Translations under genes and position numbers: made by a program | Origin: Polaribacter atrinae | GTDB lineage: Bacteria > Bacteroidota > Bacteroidia > Flavobacteriales > Flavobacteriaceae | DNA length: 64,000 nt | Assembly: GCF_038023995.1 (NCBI RefSeq) | Contig: NZ_CP150660.1 | Coordinates: 1,982,501 to 2,046,500, forward strand | Direction of reading: 5' to 3' | Notes under the pieces: model-generated | Seen by the model: only the letters and a program-made list of their open reading frames with translations | Database searches by the model: none | Told to the model about the DNA's origin: nothing | In this document: one piece after another, positions 8,891-16,418 of the stretch | Numbering within the stretch: position 1 is the stretch's first letter | Layout: each line of letters begins with the position of its first letter

Positions 8891-9946
8891 ATGAGTAAAA
8901 AAATATTTTTTATTTTTATTTTTTCGCTAACAATTACGGTTTGTAATTCTCAGAAAAACGGAAAAAAATATAATATTAGAACCGTTGCTTTTTACAATTT
9001 AGAAAACTTATTTGACACAATTAATGATGTAAATAAGAATGACGAAGCAAGTCCGATAATGGAGTTAAAATCGAACAGATCTAAGGTTTATTGGGATAAA
9101 ATTGAAAAACTAAGCAGTACGATTGCTCAAATTGGTGCAGACAAAACAAATACAAGTCCTGCTATTATTGGTGTTTCTGAAGTAGAAAATTTAAGTGTTT
9201 TAGAAGACTTAATACACTCTAAACACTTAATAAAAAATGATTACGGAATTATACATTACAATTCTCCTGATAAAAGAGGGATAGACGTTGCATTTTTATA
9301 TCAGAAAAAATACTTTAACCCGATACATCACGAGGCATTTAATCCGAAAATATTTAAGGACAATTATCCCGTTTACACTAGAGATCAGTTATTAGTTTCT
9401 GGTTATTTAGATGATGAGTTGATACATATTATTGTAAATCATTGGCCTTCTAGAAGAGGTGGTGAAGCTGCAAGCAGACCTAATAGAGAAAAAGCTGCTT
9501 ACCAGAATACTAAAATTATAGAACAAGTTAGAAAACAAGATACCAATGCTAAGATTTTAATTATGGGAGATTTTAATGATGACCCTAATAACTCTAGCTT
9601 TAAAAATGTTCTAAAAACTAAAAGCAGAAAAAAAGAGGTAACTGAAGGAGACTTATACAATCCTTATGAAGACATGTTTCGTAGAGGTTTTAACACCTTA
9701 AAATATAGAGATAAAATAAATTTATTTGATATGATTTTCTTTACGTCTCCGTTATTAGATAAAGGCGAAAAAGATTTTTCTACCTATAAAATGTTTAAAG
9801 CAATGATTTTTAACAAGCGCTTTTTAACAACAAAAAAGGGTAAATATAAAGGATATCCTTTTAGAAGTTTTTCTGGCGGAAATTACACCGGTGGTTATTC
9901 TGACCATTATCCTGTTTATTTGTATTTGATTAAAGAAGCGAAATAG
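8891..9946 (+). CDS. Secreted endonuclease/exonuclease/phosphatase (EEP) family hydrolase
   Basis: The ATG at 8891 gives 351 residues with a signal peptide (MSKKIFFIFIFSLTITVCNSQ). EEP hallmarks occur in order: AFYNLENLFDT (metal-binding Asn/Glu region), GVSEVENL (catalytic Glu), KRGIDVAFLY, VNHWPSRRGGE (catalytic His), IMGDFNDDP (catalytic Asp/Asn) and GYSDHYPVYL (C-terminal Asp-His pair). All catalytic positions look intact. The protein should cut phosphodiesters, DNA or RNA or a phospholipid headgroup, outside the cytoplasm. It is divergent from the TonB receptor/DUF5689 operon, separated by 133 bases, so the two units may be coregulated. Confidence 0.9.
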   Translation: MSKKIFFIFIFSLTITVCNSQKNGKKYNIRTVAFYNLENLFDTINDVNKNDEASPIMELKSNRSKVYWDKIEKLSSTIAQIGADKTNTSPAIIGVSEVENLSVLEDLIHSKHLIKNDYGIIHYNSPDKRGIDVAFLYQKKYFNPIHHEAFNPKIFKDNYPVYTRDQLLVSGYLDDELIHIIVNHWPSRRGGEAASRPNREKAAYQNTKIIEQVRKQDTNAKILIMGDFNDDPNNSSFKNVLKTKSRKKEVTEGDLYNPYEDMFRRGFNTLKYRDKINLFDMIFFTSPLLDKGEKDFSTYKMFKAMIFNKRFLTTKKGKYKGYPFRSFSGGNYTGGYSDHYPVYLYLIKEAK

Positions 9947-10033
9947 TCTTAATAATTATACCGTTTTTCTTTGCGTTCAATTTGTCTTTTCAGATCTTTT
10001 AGTGAGAAATTTTATAAAGTTTGGTAATTGTTG

Positions 10034-10196
10034 TGGTATTACTGTTATGAGATTTCTCAATACTTCGAAATGACAATTGGGGTGGTTTATTTTGCGTTCA
10101 GTTTTATGAGATTTCTCTTAGTATCGAAATGAGAATTGTATTGGTTTACTGCTGCGTTATCATCGTTATGAGACTTTTTATTCCTTTTGAAGTTAC
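10034..10196. repeat. Degenerate tandem repeat, three units of about 60 bp
   Basis: Three related units begin near 10044, 10102 and 10164. The first two share TTATGAGATTTCTC, then a short variable stretch, CGAAATGA and AATTG; the third keeps GTTATGAGA and is more decayed. The stretch 9947-10432 holds no gene: it contains this array, a second repeat type (10239-10331) and the rng terminator. Similar GAGATTTCTC...CGAAATGA motifs are, to my knowledge, common intergenic repeats in flavobacteria. Confidence 0.6.
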
Positions 10197-10238
10197 TATA
10201 TTTTTTTTTTAATAACTATTCTATCTATTTCTCTATAC

Positions 10239-10331
10239 GCGTTAAGGATAGAGTAATTGTTTGAGCTCTTTTTTATTCTTTTTCTGAATAAAAAAAGCGA
10301 GTGCGAAAGCCTGACCCTTGTGGTAACGCCC
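10239..10331. repeat. Dispersed intergenic repeat, copy 1
   Basis: The element is bounded by GCGTTA (10239-10244) and TAACGC (10324-10329), a terminal inverted repeat. In its centre CTTTTTTATTC (10268-10278) pairs with the A-rich complement at 10286-10297. It shares 21 identical bases with copy 2 (10258-10278 against 28578-28598). It shares its ends and the flank GAAAGCCTG with copy 3 at 44629. No coding potential is seen. Confidence 0.65.
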
Positions 10332-10360
10332 AAAACAATTACAAAAACCTTATAAAACAC

Positions 10361-10394
10361 AAAACCCCGCAACTTAAATGTTGCGGGGTTTTTT
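10361..10394. terminator. Strong bidirectional terminator downstream of rng
   Basis: A perfect 13-bp stem (10361-10373 with 10380-10392) rich in G-C closes a six-base loop and ends in T runs on both strands. It terminates leftward transcription from rng and blocks rightward read-through from the EEP gene. Confidence 0.9.
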
Positions 10395-10432
10395 GATAAA
10401 AAATTATTGCCTTTATAATATAATACTTAAGA

Positions 10433-11956
10433 CTATTTAGTTTTAAATTTATAATATAAGTATGTGTAAGCGTCACGAGGTATAATTGTAATCCACTTTT
10501 TGTGTTTTAAATACCATTTAAAACGTATAGAATTGACTCCTTTTGTTAGATAAGATGCAATAAAAGGGTGTACATTTAACTGTATTTTCCCTCCTTTAGA
10601 GGTTGACATAAATTTCTCTAAATCTGCTTCTATTTTGTCTAACAAAACAATAGGTGCTTCTACTTCTCCATTTTTGTTTGGGTTGGCTTCGGTAGTTTTT
10701 ATACTTAACTCTGGTCTTACCCTTTGTCTTGTAATTTGTACCAATCCAAATTTACTTGGAGGTAATATTTTGTGCTTTGTTCTATCTAAAGCCATTTGAT
10801 CTTTTAGATGCTGAAACAGTTTATTTCTGTTTTCTGCTTTGTGCATATCAATAAAATCTACAACTATAATTCCTCCCATATCACGCAGTTGTAACTGTCG
10901 TGCTATTTCGGTAGCTGAAATTAGATTTACTTCTAATGCAGTATCTTCTTGAGAACCAGCTTTATTAGAACGATTTCCGCTATTTACATCAATAACATGT
11001 AATGCTTCTGTGTGCTCTATAACTAAATAGGCACCTTTACTCATAGAAACTGTTTTTCCAAACGATGTTTTAATTTGCCTTTCTATTCCGTATTTTTCAA
11101 AAATAGGAGTTTCAGATCTGTGTAATTTTACAATTTTTTCCTTTTCAGGATAAATTTCTTGTAAATACTCTTTTATTTCTTCTTTCAAAGTTTCATCATT
11201 TGTTACAATACTAGTAAAAGAATCATTCATTACATCTCTTAAAATAGATGATGCTCTGTTTAACTCGCTTAAAATTTTTGTTGGTGTGTTTGTATTTGGT
11301 ATACTTTTACACATTCTTACCCAACGTTCTAATGAGTTTTGCAAATCTTTATCTAGTTCTGCTACTTTTTTGCCTTCGGCAACAGTTCTTAAAATAACAC
11401 CAAACCCTTTTGGTTTAATGCTTTTTGCTAATCTTTTTAAACGTTCTTTTTCTTTTGGGTCTGCTATTTTTTGAGAAACAGAAACTCGGTTAGAAAAAGG
11501 AACTAAAACCAAATATCTACCTGCTATAGACAACTCAGAACTTAATCGTGGTCCTTTTGTAGAAATTGGTTCTTTTACTATTTGTACTAACAGGTTTTGC
11601 CCTGTTTTTAGTACTTGGTTAATACTACCGTCTTTGTTAATGTCTTCCTCTTTTTGGAAGCTCTTTAAAGTGAATTCTTTATACTTACCTGTGCTTACTT
11701 TCTTAATGAACGAATTTAATGAGTTTACTTGCGCACCTAAATCATGATAATGTAAAAACCCATCTTTTGGGTATCCTACATTTACAAAGGCTGCATTTAA
11801 ACCAGTTAAAACTTTTCCTATTTTGGCTAAAAATATATCGCCAACCGAGAATTTGTTATCACTAGTTTCATTATTTAATTCAATAAGTTTTCCATCTCTT
11901 AATAAGGCAAAATCAATATCAGATGAATTTGAACGAATTATTAATTCTGTTTTCAT
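10433..11956 (-). CDS. rng: Ribonuclease G/E family endoribonuclease
   Basis: The 507-residue enzyme cleaves single-stranded RNA in rRNA maturation and mRNA decay. An S1 RNA-binding domain sits at about residues 36-130 (FSVGDIFLAKIG, LNAAFVNVGYPKDGFLH). The catalytic DNase I-like part has VIDVNSGNRSNK (Asp 323) and GIIVVDFIDM (Asp 367 and 370), matching the metal-binding Asp pair of E. coli RNase E. The usual zinc-link CPxCxG is replaced by NPNKNG (about 425-430), so the two Cys are missing. There is no long C-terminal scaffold, so it is of G type. It lies downstream of hup and a tiny basic gene. Confidence 0.95.
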   Translation of the reverse strand: MKTELIIRSNSSDIDFALLRDGKLIELNNETSDNKFSVGDIFLAKIGKVLTGLNAAFVNVGYPKDGFLHYHDLGAQVNSLNSFIKKVSTGKYKEFTLKSFQKEEDINKDGSINQVLKTGQNLLVQIVKEPISTKGPRLSSELSIAGRYLVLVPFSNRVSVSQKIADPKEKERLKRLAKSIKPKGFGVILRTVAEGKKVAELDKDLQNSLERWVRMCKSIPNTNTPTKILSELNRASSILRDVMNDSFTSIVTNDETLKEEIKEYLQEIYPEKEKIVKLHRSETPIFEKYGIERQIKTSFGKTVSMSKGAYLVIEHTEALHVIDVNSGNRSNKAGSQEDTALEVNLISATEIARQLQLRDMGGIIVVDFIDMHKAENRNKLFQHLKDQMALDRTKHKILPPSKFGLVQITRQRVRPELSIKTTEANPNKNGEVEAPIVLLDKIEADLEKFMSTSKGGKIQLNVHPFIASYLTKGVNSIRFKWYLKHKKWITIIPRDAYTYLYYKFKTK

Positions 11957-11977
11957 GCTGAAATGGTTTTAACTCTA

Positions 11978-12046
11978 CACATAATTGTGCAGATGGGATT
12001 AATATTGTCAGGTATTTTGTAATACCGTGTGAGATTGTATAATCTC
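11978..12046 (-). promoter_or_regulatory. Three small hairpins in the rng 5' leader
   Basis: Three inverted repeats lie in a row between the terminator after the 30-residue gene and the rng start: CACA/TGTG (11978-11989), GGTATT/AATACC (12011-12026) and GAGATT/AATCTC (12031-12046), each with a four-base loop. The E. coli rne leader also forms hairpins through which RNase E represses itself; a similar role here is inference. No TAnnTTTG promoter is visible in this gap. Confidence 0.4.
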
Positions 12047-12086
12047 TTATGTCAATGAACTTTTTTGTTTTTCGCTTACAATAAAC

Positions 12087-12114
12087 GAAAAAGTAAGCGG
12101 ATGCTTACTTTTTC
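12087..12114 (-). terminator. Hairpin overlapping the stop of the 30-residue gene
   Basis: A perfect 12-bp stem (12087-12098 with 12103-12114) with a GGAT loop overlaps the stop codon at 12105-12107. The tail on the minus strand is only moderately T-rich, so it may be a leaky terminator or a 3'-end stabiliser between hup and rng. Confidence 0.6.
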
Positions 12115-12197
12115 TTCTTGTGTCTATTTGCTCTTGCTCTTTTCTTTCTCTTGTGTGTAGAGATCTTAGCTCTTTTTCTTTTTTTACCGCTTGGCAT
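12105..12197 (-). CDS. 30-residue very basic protein, probable small ribosomal-subunit protein (AURKAIP1/COX24-like)
   Basis: Reading leftward from the ATG at 12197 gives 30 residues starting MPSGKKRKRAK and ending RANRHKKKK, then TAA. About two thirds of the residues are Lys, Arg or His. Near-identical peptides are conserved across Bacteroidota; as I recall they are annotated as AURKAIP1/COX24-domain proteins, the family of mitochondrial mS38 and actinobacterial bS22. It lies 52 bases after hup and 148 before rng, so it is probably cotranscribed with hup. Its size makes gene callers miss it. The ribosomal role is inferred from family and composition. Confidence 0.8.
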   Translation of the reverse strand: MPSGKKRKRAKISTHKRKKRARANRHKKKK

Positions 12198-12249
12198 AAT
12201 GTTTAGAATTTTTAAACCCGTTAAGATTTAGATTAATATTGTGTGTTTG

Positions 12250-12540
12250 TTACTTTACTACTACTTTACTTTTCACTCCTTCAGTAAAAGTTTTTGCCGG
12301 TTTAAAGGCTGGAATATTGTGTGCTGGAATCTTAATTGTAGTATTCTTAGAAATATTTCTACCAGTCTTTTCTGCTCTTGTTTTGATAATAAAACTACCA
12401 AAACCTCTCAAATAAACGTTGTCGCCATTTTCTAATGCATCTTTCACTTCAGTCATGAATGCTTCTACAGTTGCTAATACATCTGTTTTTTCGATTCCTG
12501 ATTTATCTGAAATTTTTGATACTATATCTGCTTTCGTCAT
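12250..12540 (-). CDS. hup: HU-family DNA-binding protein
   Basis: This 96-residue nucleoid protein has the HU/IHF fold: helices MTKADIVSKISDKSGIEKTD and FMTEVKDALENGD, then the signature VYLRGFGSFIIKTRAEKTGR, and the DNA-binding arm with IPAHNIPAFKPAK, where the Pro that intercalates between base pairs lies. It bends DNA as a dimer. The order hup-small basic gene-rng is usual in Bacteroidota. A TATATTTG promoter box lies 50 bases upstream. Confidence 0.95.
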   Translation of the reverse strand: MTKADIVSKISDKSGIEKTDVLATVEAFMTEVKDALENGDNVYLRGFGSFIIKTRAEKTGRNISKNTTIKIPAHNIPAFKPAKTFTEGVKSKVVVK

Positions 12541-12590
12541 GTCTCTATATTTACTATATTTTTATTAATTTACTTTCAAAAATGCGGATG

Positions 12591-12598
12591 CAAATATA
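12591..12598 (-). promoter_or_regulatory. -7 promoter element of hup
   Basis: On the minus strand this reads TATATTTG, an exact TAnnTTTG, giving a leader of about 45 bases before the hup ATG at 12540. No TTG is found at the ideal spacing. Confidence 0.5.
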
Positions 12599-12649
12599 TG
12601 ATAATTAATCAACTCTAAGCATTTTAAAGTAAAAAAAGTAAAAGTTATT

Positions 12650-12693
12650 AAGCGAAAAAAAATCTAAGATTAAAATCTTAGATTTTTTCGCTT
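12650..12693 (-). terminator. Terminator of the SusC/SusD operon
   Basis: A long hairpin pairs AAGCGAAA...ATCTAAGAT (12650-12670) with ATCTTAGATT...CGCTT (12675-12693); one arm has two extra A bases. It follows the DUF4302 stop and separates this operon from the hup promoter. Confidence 0.8.
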
Positions 12694-12710
12694 ATTTAGT
12701 ATTTATACTA

Positions 12711-13934
12711 TTATAATTTGATTACAAACCAAAAATCTGCATCAGCATTACTTACATACTTAACCTCTGTTGGGTTATCCTCAGAATTCAATTCTGTCGT
12801 ATAAGGTGACCCACCTATGATTAAATCAAGTAAGGGTTCTAACTGAGTATAAAAAGTCCAGTTAAGACCTGGCTCTACTTTAGACATCGCTATTTGATTT
12901 GAACCTCCATAAACAGGAGAAAAAGATATAATATATTGTGCAGAATAATTACCTGAACGAAATAATATAGCTTGCTCTGTTAATCCACCGATAGTTGTAT
13001 TTCCAATTAATATTTTTGTAGATAAAATCTCTCCCCAAGTAGCATAATTGACATTATAAACATCAACGAAAGAATTATAAAAACTTGTAGAAACATTATT
13101 AGCATCAGTAACATCTTCTATAAACCAATCTTGTGCCATATCTACAGGAAATGTAGCTAACTCAATTATTGTACTACCATCTAAAGAAACTAATTGATCT
13201 GCTTCTGTATCTAGAGTAAAATCACTAACTTCATTACCGTTAATAATGGTTGTTTCATAAAGTTTAATACCATTATCCGTATAAATAAAAGCTACATCTA
13301 AATCTTCTGACGGAAGAACAACATGTCTACCACTTAAACTAATAGGACTTACAGTACCATCTATATTTATAAAACCAGATGCAGCTGATAAATAATCATT
13401 AATCCCTGTAACTTTCGTTAAATATTCCTCTGGAGTTTCGGTAAGCTTTATCATTTTCATAATGTTTCCAAACTTTTTCCCTTTCATAGTAATAGTATCT
13501 TCTGTACTAGATAATAAGAAAAATTCGTAGTCACCTTCAAACCCATCAGCATTCGTTGAACTTGGATTAGCAAAGAAGTGCGTAAGCCAATTATATGTAT
13601 TAAGAGTTAAAACAGGTCCTCCTGAAGCAATAACATTATACATATTAGATTGAGGATCATCAAAACCTAATTCCATTACTACATTTGCTGTTAAATCTTC
13701 ATTAAACTTCATAACAAAATTATAACCTCCGTAAGATTGATCCACTCCAACATAGTATTCAACAACCCAACCGTTTTCTGAAGAAATTAACAATTCTTTG
13801 TACTCACTAATTGCATTTTGTATTCTCTCAGAGCTAGACTCTTCAAACACCATTTCTTCAGTATTATCAATACAAGAAGTTGCCATTACAATTAACAGCA
13901 AAAAAGCGAATGATTTTTTTATATATTTTTTCAT
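12711..13934 (-). CDS. DUF4302 lipoprotein of a SusCD locus
   Basis: The 407-residue protein starts with a lipoprotein signal (FAFLLLIVMATSC, Cys 21) and continues with RIQNAISEYKELLISSENGWVVEYY, the usual opening of DUF4302 proteins. The rest is predicted beta-rich with no catalytic motif. It is the last gene of the susC-susD-metallohydrolase-DUF4302 operon, eight bases after the metallohydrolase. Such proteins accompany this type of SusCD locus; a surface binding role is inferred. Confidence 0.82.
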   Translation of the reverse strand: MKKYIKKSFAFLLLIVMATSCIDNTEEMVFEESSSERIQNAISEYKELLISSENGWVVEYYVGVDQSYGGYNFVMKFNEDLTANVVMELGFDDPQSNMYNVIASGGPVLTLNTYNWLTHFFANPSSTNADGFEGDYEFFLLSSTEDTITMKGKKFGNIMKMIKLTETPEEYLTKVTGINDYLSAASGFINIDGTVSPISLSGRHVVLPSEDLDVAFIYTDNGIKLYETTIINGNEVSDFTLDTEADQLVSLDGSTIIELATFPVDMAQDWFIEDVTDANNVSTSFYNSFVDVYNVNYATWGEILSTKILIGNTTIGGLTEQAILFRSGNYSAQYIISFSPVYGGSNQIAMSKVEPGLNWTFYTQLEPLLDLIIGGSPYTTELNSEDNPTEVKYVSNADADFWFVIKL

Positions 13935-13942
13935 GTGTCTTT

Positions 13943-14818
13943 TTAGTTTATATTATCTAAATCTTGTGAAGATAAATTAGCATATCTGTTTTGTATCTCG
14001 TCTCTCAACTCATCCATATCAATACCCCAGCTATTTTTTAAATATGCTTTAATTATTGCTATCTTTTGATTAATTAACGGACCTCCTACATCACCAGCTT
14101 GGTCAATTGTTGCTGCCCAATCAGCCTCCGTAGACAATACATAATGAGATATCAATTCAACAAAATCGTCACTAACCTGATTACTAGAATAATCACTAAT
14201 AAAACCAGCTTCTAAAGACTCATTATCACCCCATGCAGTACTCCATTCATCACCAATATAACCTGCCCCTACAATTTGCGTAAAATCTGCTGAGAAAGGT
14301 ATGTTTTGGTGTAAAACATGGCCGAACTCATGATGTATGGTATTAAAGTAATAGTTATTTAATTGCTCTGGACTCGTTTCATCTAATTCATTAACTCCAT
14401 ACAATGAAACCTTTAAACCTCCTTCTGCAGTTCCTAAAAGAATTGTTCCATTATCGTTGTACCCAAAAGAACCTACAAAAACTAACATTTTAGGAAATGT
14501 TTTCTCTAAAAAACCTGCTGGTGCAACTGCACTATAAGCATCTAAGCATAAGTATTTAATTAAATTTGCTAACTTAATTGATTTCTCATATTCTGCTGGT
14601 ACTAAAGTATAATTAAAGTTAGATTCTATATCAGGTAATTTATATAATACTTCAATATTATATGGAGTTACAAATTCTCTCTTTAAAAACTTATCAAATT
14701 GATTTTCATATCCAAAATCTGTGCTAATAGAACTCTTATCTGGGTTTGGTATGTCATTCTCCTCACAACTACTAAAAGTAATTGCTAAAATGAATGCTAA
14801 ATATTTTATTTTTTTCAT
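13943..14818 (-). CDS. Zinc metallohydrolase lipoprotein associated with SusCD import
   Basis: The ATG at 14818 gives a 291-residue lipoprotein with signal MKKIKYLAFILAITFSSC and an acidic tail after the Cys (EENDIPNPD). HHEFGHVLHQ (about residue 162) is a zincin HExxH motif. The sequence matches the substrate import-associated zinc metallohydrolase family (TIGR04549), found next to susC/susD. It likely hydrolyses the imported polymer, probably a peptide, at the cell surface. A second ATG three codons upstream is possible. It is 27 bases after susD. Confidence 0.87.
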   Translation of the reverse strand: MKKIKYLAFILAITFSSCEENDIPNPDKSSISTDFGYENQFDKFLKREFVTPYNIEVLYKLPDIESNFNYTLVPAEYEKSIKLANLIKYLCLDAYSAVAPAGFLEKTFPKMLVFVGSFGYNDNGTILLGTAEGGLKVSLYGVNELDETSPEQLNNYYFNTIHHEFGHVLHQNIPFSADFTQIVGAGYIGDEWSTAWGDNESLEAGFISDYSSNQVSDDFVELISHYVLSTEADWAATIDQAGDVGGPLINQKIAIIKAYLKNSWGIDMDELRDEIQNRYANLSSQDLDNIN

Positions 14819-14845
14819 GATTGTCATAATTATATAATTAATACT

Positions 14846-16399
14846 CTATCTAGGGTTAGGAGTTAAACCTGCAGAAATAACATCTTGAGGTAATTGAACT
14901 GCTTTTCTAGGATCATCTGCCGTAAGTACATCTACAACGATAGGCCCTGTTTCTGTGTATTGATATCTTGGTATAACCATACCATATCTTTTGTTATCAA
15001 ACCATCTTAAACCATCGTGCATTGTAAGTATTCTTCTTAACTGAAGTGTATAATGCAACATGTTTTCTTGTGTACCTGCCTCTATTGTAAATTTAGGACT
15101 TAGCACCTTTTTCTGAGTAGCATTATCTTCTGTAGAATACGCCACACCATTGTAAAAAGTATTTACTTCTGCAATGTCTGTATCTGGACTAAATTGATTG
15201 TAATTTCTAGTAAATGTATTTAAATCTTCTAAAGCTGCACTGTAATCTTTTAACATTACGTTTGCTTCTGCTCTTACGATTAAAGTTTCATCACCAGTAA
15301 AAGGACTTTTAATTGTTTTACTGTACCCAATACCTGCAACAGGATCTGTGTACTCAAACAAATATGGCATTTTCATAAACAATGTTTTGTTTAAGTTTGC
15401 TGCATTGTACACAAAAGGTCTGTAATATGGGTATAAACCAGCATTACTCGCCCATGGCAAAGCAACACCAAGAGACTCTCTAGCAGAAAGCTGACTTGTG
15501 TGATTAAAACGAGAACCCGTATAATATGCCCCAAAATGCACTCCTGAAATAGAAGTATACGCTTGTGTTAACAAGTTACTTGTATCTTCATAAAAAGCAG
15601 TAGACGCAGGTAATTGACTTCTAACAACCAGACTTTGAGCCTCCCAGTTTCTTAATATACTAGTAGGGTTTGCCGTTAAAACTACAGTTGCATACTCTTT
15701 TGCTTTTGCCCAGTTTTCATAGTATAAATTAAACCTTGCTGCAAATGCATAAGATGCCTTTACATTAAAATGGTATTTAGGCACATCATAAATATCATCT
15801 CTAATAAGTGGTAAAGCTGCTTCTAGGTCTTCATTTATTTTTTCATACACATATGCAACAGTTCCTCTATCATATTGAGGGTTTAATGTTGTTTCTGCCG
15901 TTTCTAAATAAGGTATCCCTAAATCTGTATTACTTGTTTGTGTATTATAATGTTTACTAAACATATTTACCAACACAAAGTGTGCATAAGCTCTAGCTAT
16001 TAAAGCCTCTCCTTTTTCTGCTGATAAAGAATTATCACCAAGAGCTTCAATACCTGCTAATGCTTGATTTGCGTTTGCAATAGCTCCATAACAACCTTCC
16101 CAAATAGAAGTAGGACTATCGTTATCTGTTTCCGTAATATCTTCCCAAAACACAATCTGCTCTGAAAACCTATCAGAATAAGGGTTCTCCGCCCCTATAT
16201 CGTCTACATTATCAGAAGATAATTCTGCTACTAAACCATACGTATTTGATGGATATGCAGATACTAGTATCTTTCTAACCTTTTCAGCCGTATCTACTTC
16301 TGTTCTATTATCTGGGGTTTCATCTAAAAAATCATCACAAGACACCACAAAAAGAGAAAAAAGAAATATTACAAATAATATTTTTTTATTATTTTTCAT
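14846..16399 (-). CDS. SusD/RagB-family outer-membrane nutrient-binding lipoprotein
   Basis: The protein has 517 residues with a lipoprotein signal (FVIFLFSLFVVSC) followed by acidic DDFLDETPD, as in surface-exposed SusD proteins. SusD_RagB-type helical repeats are seen in EALIARAYAHFVLVNMF and in ASYAFAARFNLYYENWAKA. The C-terminal part has LRWFDNKRYGM, a typical SusD motif. SusD forms a lid on the SusC barrel and captures substrate. It lies 19 bases after susC. The next gene is a zinc hydrolase rather than a glycosidase, so the substrate may be proteinaceous. Confidence 0.94.
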   Translation of the reverse strand: MKNNKKILFVIFLFSLFVVSCDDFLDETPDNRTEVDTAEKVRKILVSAYPSNTYGLVAELSSDNVDDIGAENPYSDRFSEQIVFWEDITETDNDSPTSIWEGCYGAIANANQALAGIEALGDNSLSAEKGEALIARAYAHFVLVNMFSKHYNTQTSNTDLGIPYLETAETTLNPQYDRGTVAYVYEKINEDLEAALPLIRDDIYDVPKYHFNVKASYAFAARFNLYYENWAKAKEYATVVLTANPTSILRNWEAQSLVVRSQLPASTAFYEDTSNLLTQAYTSISGVHFGAYYTGSRFNHTSQLSARESLGVALPWASNAGLYPYYRPFVYNAANLNKTLFMKMPYLFEYTDPVAGIGYSKTIKSPFTGDETLIVRAEANVMLKDYSAALEDLNTFTRNYNQFSPDTDIAEVNTFYNGVAYSTEDNATQKKVLSPKFTIEAGTQENMLHYTLQLRRILTMHDGLRWFDNKRYGMVIPRYQYTETGPIVVDVLTADDPRKAVQLPQDVISAGLTPNPR

Positions 16400-16418
16400 T
16401 TTTTATATATTTTATATT

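Noticed and set aside
9947..10432. Small gene or structured non-coding RNA in the rng-EEP gap
   Set aside because: No open frame with a plausible start and composition was found; the sequence is accounted for by two repeat types and a terminator.
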